DNA from: Plantago ovata
Taxonomy: Eukaryota > Streptophyta > Magnoliopsida > Lamiales > Plantaginaceae
Direction of reading: 5' to 3'
DNA length: 64,000 nucleotides
Assembly (NCBI GenBank): GCA_028274465.1
Contig: CM051455.1
Coordinates: 116,969,547-117,033,546 of the forward strand
Shown: piece by piece, positions 56,221 through 64,000 of the stretch
How the letters are laid out: every line of letters begins with the position of its first letter
Numbering within the stretch: position 1 is the stretch's first letter
The notes under the pieces: generated by a model
Database searches by the model: none
What the model saw: the letters and a program-made list of their open reading frames with translations, nothing else
What the model was told of the DNA's origin: nothing
Program-made: the position numbers and the translations under genes

Positions 56221-57360
56221 ATTGACATGTTTATATATATACGACATATGCATAATCAATTAACCTGTATGTTAAGAAAAATTTTGAAATTCCGCTGCGT
56301 ACCCTAGGGGTAACTCTGACCATATTTTCTTACAGGAAGTTGTGGTGATCACGCGGGAGGACGAACACTTGCCCAAAAGATCATTCGACAAGGGTTTTAC
56401 TGGCCAACCATCCGAGACGATGCAGCCCAATTTGTGCGACAGTGCGAGGAGTGTCAGCTTCATGCAAACCTAACCAAGGTGCCCTCAAAGCCCCTCATGC
56501 CGATAACAATCACTTGCCCATTTGATATTTGGGGAATTGACATTGTGGGGCCTTTCCCAAAGGGAACCGGCCAGAAAAAGTTCGTGATAGTAGCAGTGGA
56601 GTACTTCAGCAAATGGGCCGAAGTGGAGGCGGTATCCACGATTACCGAACAGCGAGTGATGAACTTCGTGTGGCGCAACATCGTTTGCCGGTTCGGGCTC
56701 CCAAGAGTGATCATCTTCGACAGGTCGCAGTTCTGCGGACACAAATTCACTGAATGGTGCTGGGAAATAAAGATAGAAAGGAGATACACTTCGGTGGGAC
56801 ATCCTCAAGCCAACGGGAAAACCGAGGTAGTTAACAAGATACTGGTGAAAAATTTGAAGAAGAGGTTCGAGACCAACAAAGATTGGGTCGATGAGCTGGA
56901 TGGAGTAGTGTGGCCATATCGCAGTACCTCCAAAGTAGCGACCAGGGAGACGCCCTTCGCTCTGGTATACGGGTCAGAAGCGGTCATACCAGCAGAGGTC
57001 GCAGTGGAAACACTCAGAATCCAAGGGTATCAACCCGAGGACAACCACATCGTGAGGATGTTCGACCTAGAAACATTGGAGGAATCGAGGACCACCGCTC
57101 TCGCCAACATCTTGAGGTACCAAGCCTTGATAGCCAAATCGTATAACAAGCATGTCAGAGAAAGAGACTTCCAAGTCGGAGACTTGGTATTAAGAAGAGC
57201 GGATATTCTGAACAGAGTCGGGAAGATGCAACCCAACTGGGAAGGCCCGTACAAAGTGGTAGAAGCAAGATCCAACGGAAGCTACCTTCTTGAGGATATG
57301 GAGGGAAAAAGGTTGAAGAACTCCTGGAATACTATCAATCTTCAGAGGTTTTTTGCCTGA

Positions 57361-58151
57361 AGTGTTACAACTGGAAGAAATGTTTTCAAATGCTCCTGTG
57401 GAAGACCCCTACCTCTTGTTAAAAAAGAGAAGTTCCTTAATCACCTTAAGGAAAGTTAGATCTTTTTTGCTATTTTCAGTGTAGAAGCATCATGGAAGAA
57501 TGAAAGTATGTCAGAAACCCAGCCTCAGAGCCCGCCATTGTACTTGAATTTACGTCAAATCAATACAATGCATCACTTTCACTCTTTCTATTTAGTTTTA
57601 TTTCCAGACTGTGTCTTCTAAACAAACAAACAAATTTAGAGATCAAGGCCAAATAGCGATTACCGACCATCAGGGTCATGGTAATCGACCGACAATAGAA
57701 AACACTTGGGTTTTTCCGAAGAAGAAATATGCTCTACGCTTATGCTTACGGTAAATGATCGCTATCCGTTTGCAAGCAATGACGGATCTCCTAAATATTT
57801 CTAAGTTATGATGATCGCTCCAATGGTGATCGCTCTATTGGGTCGCTATCCATTTGCAAGCGAGGACGGATCCCCTAAATATTTCTAAGTTATGATGATC
57901 GCTCCAATGGTGATCGCTCTATTGGGGCCGCTATTCGTTTGCAAGCGAGAATGGATCTTCCCGAATATTTCTAAGTTATACGACATAACTAACAAAGAGA
58001 AATATTATAGCGAATGAAGATCAAAGGAAAATTTGTTCGTACAAGATGCCACCAAGGGCCGAATGAGATTACTTGTTTGAAACGGAAAAAGATAACATAA
58101 TTGTTTGAAAAACAATACAAATACAACAAGTACACCGAGCATACTCGGGCT
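57361..58151 (+). other. Spacer between Tat pol and the antisense gene
   Basis: No gene. A repeat of 84-85 bp is present about 2.6 times at 57760-57980 (CGCTATCCGTTTGCAAGC...TATTTCTAAGTTAT...GATCGCTC). GATCGCT words recur. Confidence 0.7.
57760..57980. repeat. Tandem repeat, 84-85-bp period
   Basis: Unit starts at 57760, 57844 and 57929 (partial). The units differ at several bases. Confidence 0.9.
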
Positions 58152-61100
58152 CTATCGGGTGCGACTACCGGTGAACTCGCTCTGGCCGCCCTGAGGAGTT
58201 GTCGCTCCCCGCTGCTGCTCCTCGCTACTTTGCTGATCCCCCGCTCCATCCTTAGCTCGCGCCTCACTGATAGACTTTTCATAAGTCTTTAGCTCAGGCT
58301 CAATGAAGTCGGCCGGACGACCATGGACTGGAGCGTTCACTGTTATCCAGTCGGCGTTGCGCAAAGGAGACTTCTCGAACGGAAGTATCAGCCCCAAACG
58401 CAGAACGCTTGGAATCCATGATGGGAGCAGTGGAACCTTAGTTGGATAAGGAACAGTAGGATCAGCGACCAACTCCCCAAACTCGCACGCCCGATGTTGC
58501 TCGGTCGTGACCAACTCTTCGGTATAAGGAGTGAAGTCTCCTTTCAGCAGCGGCTTGAGCTCCTCATTCTCATCAGCGTCAAAGTACTCGGGCAGGAGCT
58601 TTATAGCCTTGAGCTGGTCGACGGCAGCAAAAAACCCGTCTTCGCGAGCAGCATCCCTTGTCTCCTGCATCGCCATCTTATAGGAGTCAGACTCCTTGAA
58701 AGCTCGAACACCCTCCATCCTCGTTCCCTGGAGGAGTGACAACAAGCGATCCTTGAACTTGGTCATCGCGATGGACAAGGTTGAATAGGCGCCCATATAT
58801 CCGCTGGTTCGCGCCTTTTCCTTCTTCAGCTCCTTCTCTAAAAAGTCGACCCGAGCGACCGACTTCTTCATCTCTAGCTCAACAGTCTGGTTCTTTGACC
58901 GCTCTGCCTCCAAGTTCTTCTCCAAATCCTCGATCACTTTGGAAACGTCAGAGCGATCAGCTGCTATATGCCCATAAAGCCGTAGTCAAGTCCTCCAGCT
59001 GTAAAACATAAAAGGTGAAAAATGAGATGCAGGAGCGAGAAGAATAAAAAAAGTCTTAGAGAAAATTGAAGAATTTGAGAACTTCATTTACCTCGCGCGA
59101 GCAGACACTTAGAGCGTGAGCTCGGTCTAGATCGGTCATTTGTATATACCGCTTGACCTCAGCATCGCGATCTACATCTTTAAACCGGCTCTTCTTCCTC
59201 GCCGGATCGACTGAGGGGCCCGATCCGCCAAGCTCCAACACTCTCTTGGTCGGCGCCTGCCTTTGTGGAGGAACGGCGCGAACAGGTACGGACTGAGATG
59301 GCTGCTTGTCCGGATTCCGAGGAGCTTTGCCATGACCGACCGGAGCAGTGGCAACATGCTCAACCTCATCAGAAGGAAGGGCGTTTTCCCCCTCGCCCAT
59401 CTTGTCCCGAAGAGTAGCAGCATTCTTCGGATGACAGAGAGGAATTTGACCGAGCACCTTTGTGCTCTTACCGGCTAGTCGGGCTTTGCGACGAGCCTCC
59501 TCCTTCGCTTTCAATGTCTCGGTCATGATCCAAGTAAACCAGTACTCTGCAAACAAGTTAGTGAGAAGGAGCGAATACCAGAAGAGCGAAGACAGTTAAA
59601 ACAAAGCATGCAATTTTCAAAGACAAGTATAAAAAAAATGATGACAAGTTACCAAAGAGATATTCTTTCTCGAAACTTGGTCGGAAACCAGTGTAAACGG
59701 GAGCGGACAGCCTCGCGAGGTAAGGGAGCGGCTGCAGAACTAGCCCCCAATAAAAATATTGCTGGAACAGGTCGCTCTCATTCTCAGCTTGCAGAGCGAG
59801 AATGCAATCATCTAAAGTATCAGGGACGTGATGTTTCTTTCCAATTGATCCTCGATAAAACAACTTGGGAACACCCCACTCCGCGTCCTCGTCGCTCATA
59901 CCAGGAAGCTTCTTCTTCTTGACATAGATGTAGCTATGCCAGCACCGGTAGCCCGAAGAGGAAGGCGCGTCCTTGATGAACGAGAAGCCCGGGCGAGTAG
60001 AGAAGTAATAAAAATACTTGTTGCCGCCACTCATCGACACGCGAAAAATCTGATTGAAGTTCCTAAAATTGAGCTCGATCCCCTTCCTTTGGCAGTAAAC
60101 TCCGAAACAAATAAGGGTACCGAACGAGCTAGGGATAAGTTGCCACGGAGCGATCCCAAGTTGGTTGAAAATGTCTTTAAATGCATCGCAGAAGGGGAGG
60201 ATCCATCCTCGCTCCAACGCCAGAAGATACACGACCATGTAGCCCGGCGGAGCATTATAAAAAGTATGGTCGCGATGAGGAATAAGGATGTCGATCACAT
60301 CCTCATCGAGACCATAGTTAGCTCGGATGGTCGGGATTTCCTTCTCGAGCACAGTGGAAGTTGTAGTCGGGATCATGCCGTCCTCGTTATGTTCACCCTC
60401 TGGGTCGGGAAGATCAACATCCAAAGGACCACGAGTGAACTTCTTCTCAGTGGCCTTGGTGACCTTTACTTCCACCTCCTCCTCGATCGGCTCTGCCACC
60501 TTCTTCTTCGAGCGACCACTTTTTCTTTTACGGGTCCTCACGGGAGCATCCTCCTGATCATCGTTATGGGAATCTTCCTCCACTTGCTCCTCGATACCAG
60601 GAAACTCAAAGCTAATTTTGGTAGGATCTATTGAAAGGTAGCTGGTCTCTTCATCCTCTCGACCACCATATCTAGCTTGGAACTCCGGGTCATAAAAAGC
60701 GGTCCCATCGTTCCTCGGAAGAGACGGCGACCTGGGGCTGCTCGGACCAGCTTCATCCCGATCACTTTCCTAGTCCTCAGAGGAAATGACCACCCTCCTG
60801 ACAGTCTGAGGAGGGAACGTAACCCGACGAGTTGGATCGGGGAGAGCAACTTGCAGAGGATTTGGGCTAAGGTTATCATCTTCGGAACCCTCTTCCTCGC
60901 TCTCAACAGCCTTCTTAGAGTGTTCACCCTCCTCGAACACTGCAATAGCAGGAACTGGGCGGTCGATATTGTCCATGTCTTCGACACGAATTTCTAAGGG
61001 ATCTGCTACATCTCGAGCATGGTAGTAGCGACCTCCTACTTGTGCAGCTTGCATTAGAAGGTCGTGAGGGATACTAGTGTCGGGAGGACCTCCCTCAGCT

Positions 61101-61402
61101 TCTGTCCTATCATCGATAAAATCGTCCTCTCTCTGATGTTGCTTCTTGCGTGGTTGCAACCTATACTCGTTATCCTCATCCTCGGACTCCTCAGAAAAGC
61201 GAACTACTTTTTCGCCCTCAACATGCTGCTCGTTCACATTTTCTTCAGCATCGAAGAAGGGCTCTATGATGTTATCAAGGAACTCGGTCGAGAGTGACGT
61301 CCCGGGTGACGCATCGTGGTCGGACCCATAGTCCTCGGCCTCGCGACGGTTTTGGCTATCCTCGCTCCTCTCGGACATCCTAAGGGTAAGGCCAGAAAAC
61401 AT
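58152..61402 (-). pseudogene. Antisense three-exon gene of the Tat element (putative gypsy-type, PF04195-like)
   Basis: Minus-strand exons 61402-59653, 59546-59092 and 58998-58152, with GT-AG introns of 106 and 93 nt. Exon 1 has one in-frame TAG (60770-60772), and the coding-like reading continues in the same frame on both sides. Exon 3 needs a frame change near 58958. The product would be about 1,016 residues. It has an acidic Ser/Glu-rich N-terminus, a Lys/Arg patch (TRKRKSGRSKKK), and a conserved-looking block about 60370-60000 (APPGYMVVYLLALERGWILP, GIAPWQLIPSSFGTLICFGV) resembling the plant putative gypsy-type transposon family. The C-terminal part is coiled-coil (IEDLEKNLEAERSKNQ). Position and strand match the antisense ORFs known in Tat elements; function unknown. 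The second Met, at 61378, is an alternative start. Confidence 0.75.
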
Positions 61403-62627
61403 AGTGAGAAGGGTGGTGATACGTCCGAGAGGTCAGTTTATGTATATTCAGTTGGTTCGACCCCCCGAACGAAGAAAAAATCGCAAAAGAAGAAGAAGTT
61501 ACTCTAAGCATGAGCGACCAACCACTTAAGTAAACAAGCGAACATGCATAATAACACTTATGCTACGGGAGGCAAGGGGAGTAACAACGAATAAAACGAG
61601 GGGAATTCATACAAAAGAAGTATGACAATTCTACAAGTAACAAGCATACGATAAAAGGAGTCTAGAAAACGACGGTTTCGATGAAAGAAAAAAGAAAAGC
61701 AGGCATGCTAAAAACTCCGGCCACTGGAGTAAATTCCGGCAAACACACGACGGAAGGCAAAAATGGAAAAAACAGAAAATGAAGGCATAAGATAAGGTAC
61801 TTACTTGTATAGTAGTGTTTGAACGGAAGCTTAAGACGAGATCTGTCCGGAAATGTCGACGGTCACCGAAAAAAGTGAAGTATTCTTGGTCGGGAAGCTG
61901 CTCGCTCGCTAAGTGTGTTGGTCGCTCTCTCCGATTTGCTGTGAAAGTAAGGTTGGGGAAAAGTGAAAAATGAATCTATCCACCCCTATTTATAGAAGGG
62001 TACCGAGGGAATACGAACTGTCATTTGGACAAGTCTAATCTGGGACGAACACGTGTCCACATTGGACGGCTCAGATCATAGCCGCCATTGGAAAAGACAA
62101 GATTGCCCTCACGCGCATGAACCGAAACAGAACTGTCGGTGGCCCACGGATTAGTTGTATCCTTAGGTAATTCGCGGTGGGAGCGAAGAGTTACGGTAAG
62201 ATGGAAATAAGTTCTCAGGTCATGGACCGTGAGCGACCGGCTAGCAGAGAATTACTCATACAAGTTCTCATGCTAAGGACCGCGAGCGACCATACGAGAA
62301 GTACAAGTTCTTTTAAACGGCGAGCGATGAGTTTAAAAGAAAAAGAGATAGAGAGGAGAAGGAAAAAATTGAAGGAATTGCTATCTTACAACGCTTGCCC
62401 GGATCCGATCTCTACCCAGAAAACATACCTCTTTTTATTAAGGTCCGAGCACCATCTCCTCGGACCCTATAAAAAGGGGGGGAGGGAGGGATAGGAGGAG
62501 GGAAAGCTAATAAGGCAAAAACACGGGATTCTTTTTGCAAACCACTAGTCGAGACATTTTTACAAAAGTGATCGACCAGACTTTTACATAGTTCCACAAC
62601 TATCTTCTACAAAGATACTTGGAAACT
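61403..62627 (-). promoter_or_regulatory. 5' region of the antisense gene and spacer to the 3' LTR
   Basis: No gene on either strand is supported. A TATA box on the minus strand (61987-61997) lies about 590 bp upstream of the antisense ATG. Words GAGCGACC/GACCGCGAGCGACC recur at 62220-62330. A purine tract runs at 62335-62375. Confidence 0.55.
61987..61997 (-). promoter_or_regulatory. TATA box of the antisense gene
   Basis: Minus strand reads CCCTTCTATAAATAGGGGTGG, a textbook plant TATA context pointing toward the antisense exons. Transcription would start near 61955-61965. Confidence 0.65.
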
Positions 62628-62638
62628 AGGGGGACATA
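62628..62638 (+). other. Polypurine tract of the Tat element
   Basis: AGGGGGACATA directly before the 3' LTR. Confidence 0.75.
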
Positions 62639-63369
62639 TGTTGGTATTGAAATATGTCCAGCCCGCATTTAAGAACTGGAGTGACTAAGAGCGTGCTAGA
62701 GCACTCAAGAATTGGTCCTTAAGGGTGCGACCAACCTTCCAAGTACGACACTGGAACATGGTCGACCACCCCTCCAACGGAGCGACCACCTTACGTCAAG
62801 GAAAGAGATATCAAAGGACAACTAGACAAGGAACTGGTCGAGCTGTAGATCGTGAGGAAGGCTCGAGCACCTTGGTCGACCACAGCTGGTTGGTCCCTAG
62901 GTGGCCCGCCTTCCTAAAGAATCACTCAAGTCCCGGAATGTCTAAAGTGCCCTCCAAACCCTAGGTCAGATCTTTGGGTCAAAGCCCATAGACCTCTTTA
63001 ATGGGCTTGGGCCAAAGAAGGCTTTAATCTCGGCCGGACACGTGTCACGATCCTACACAAAAGGACAATAAAATACTCAAAGTATATAAAGAGGCCTCAT
63101 TCATTACCCAGCGGGTAAGCAATCAATACTCACCTACCCTCAATATTTCTCTCACTAGGGAGCCTTTCAACTCCCTTCTCATAAAGTCACACTCCGGTCT
63201 GATACCTGACAGACCGGGTAATAGACACTAACCCCCCTCTCTAGTGGATTTCAGGTGCACGGGGACGAAGTGCTTATATTCAGAGGAATACCCTTCTGAC
63301 TGACTGGAGTGTTACCCTTTGGAGAAGACTTATAGTGAACAGGAACATCGAACTAAATACCATTCAACA
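62639..63369 (+). repeat. 3' LTR of the Tat Gypsy element
   Basis: 731 bp, same ends as the 5' LTR. It has a 4-bp duplication (CTGACTGACTGG) and a shorter C-run. Confidence 0.95.
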
Positions 63370-63374
63370 CTTGG

Positions 63375-63706
63375 ATCGATTTTTATAACATACTTTTATT
63401 TCTATTTCTGATGAATACGAGTGCGAGGTCGAATTAGCTGCAGTGAAATCGCATAGCAGTGGAGCAAGACAACAGAGATTTATTGATCAAGAATTTTCCA
63501 CACATCGATGATGAATCAATCAATTCTTAATATGTCCAACAATTCTGAGTGACTCAACTACGTTTATATATATGCGAGATCTTCGAACATCACTAAGAAA
63601 GGTATTTGATGATTTTCTAAACAAGTAGTCATGATTCACGTACTGGATCGGAACAACTTAGCACTCCAATTTGAAGGTAAATGATTTATTATATATGTAG
63701 TAAAAT
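63375..63706. other. Target-side sequence right of the Tat element
   Basis: No ORF or known repeat. It is presumably the other side of the short-LTR element or intergenic DNA. Confidence 0.35.
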
Positions 63707-64000
63707 CAGGGGCGGCCCATGGGCTGTGCAGTCAGCCCAACTGCACAGGGCCACATTTCCCTTGGGGCCTCGAGGCCCAATATGCTAAGCCCAGTACTAG
63801 GCTTCATTATTAAAAAAAAAAAAAATTTACTTTCCCTAAATTATTTCAGAAAGACAGAAACTAGCGAGACACTGTCTCTTCACCTTCTTCTCTCTTCCTC
63901 ACGGCCACGGCCGTTTCTTTTCTGATTTCTTTCTCGGAAAACTGGATTATTTATCCCTCTTTCTTCTCAACCTCCATTAACTCTCCATCAATTTCTCTAT
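63707..64000 (+). mobile_element. Probable 5' end of an hAT-type DNA transposon
   Basis: It begins CAGGGGCGGCCCATGGGC, the CAGGGGCGG start seen in many plant hAT elements. An 8-bp inverted repeat (TGTGCAGT...ACTGCACA) follows. The rest is CT-rich, leader-like sequence running off the window. The other end and the transposase are not visible. Confidence 0.4.

Larger units (their letters stand above)
52930..56334 (+). repeat. 3' LTR of the Copia element, carrying a solo LTR
   Basis: TGATAGTGTATATG...TTTTCTTACA. After removing 54908-56220 and one ATTGA it is 2,087 bp, as long as the 5' LTR. Differences from the 5' LTR are scattered single bases plus a longer GCGC run (about 54328). Confidence 0.95.

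Noticed and set aside
59936-60634. Plus-strand 232-codon ORF
   Set aside because: Shadow of the antisense Tat gene, whose minus-strand reading carries the recognisable block.

Overview
This is nuclear DNA from a flowering plant, probably a eudicot. It has two intron-bearing plant genes (a CNGC1-type ion channel and a plastidial-type pyruvate kinase) set in dense, nested transposable elements. No RNA genes, CRISPR arrays or prokaryote-type operons were seen.

Layout. 1-4035 is the 3' end of a SIRE-like Copia retrotransposon: a frameshifted 3'-terminal ORF, a polypurine tract and a 1.58-kb LTR. 4036-18378 is the 3' part of a LINE cut by two insertions. One is a 3.8-kb CACTA transposon (4163-7975, TSD AAG) with a complete five-exon accessory gene. 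The other is a gag-only Gypsy element (8962-17862, TSD GAGCG), itself carrying a second CACTA (13378-16445, TSD TTT). 18379-19955 is a reverse-strand partial Copia LTR, 20780-21073 a probable Helitron scrap, and 22212-25735 a decayed LINE on the minus strand.

27150-31554 is the CNGC gene on the plus strand. Seven coding exons with GT-AG borders sum to 711 codons in frame. 31806-35999 is the pyruvate kinase gene on the minus strand, tail to tail with the channel: four exons, with one base missing in a homopolymer run.

36978-63374 is a nested stack. A short-LTR Copia-like start (36978-37190) holds a Tat-lineage Gypsy element (37580-63369, TSD CTTGG). That element is split in its integrase by a Copia element (43877-56334, TSD GGAAG), whose 3' LTR holds a solo LTR (54908-56220, TSD ATTGA) related to the gag-only element at 8962. 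With the solo LTR and its duplicated 5 bp removed, both Copia LTRs are 2,087 bp, which supports the reconstruction. The window ends in a probable hAT terminus (63707 on).

Points most worth following: the three-exon antisense gene with its own TATA box inside the Tat element; the Copia leader with a perfect 74-bp inverted repeat and four small hairpins whose stems change while the loop stays nearly fixed; a chain of GC-rich hairpins in the gag-only family; three in-frame intron-like segments in the SIRE-like ORF; and two CACTA elements whose subterminal words differ by one base. No wholly new system can be claimed from sequence alone.
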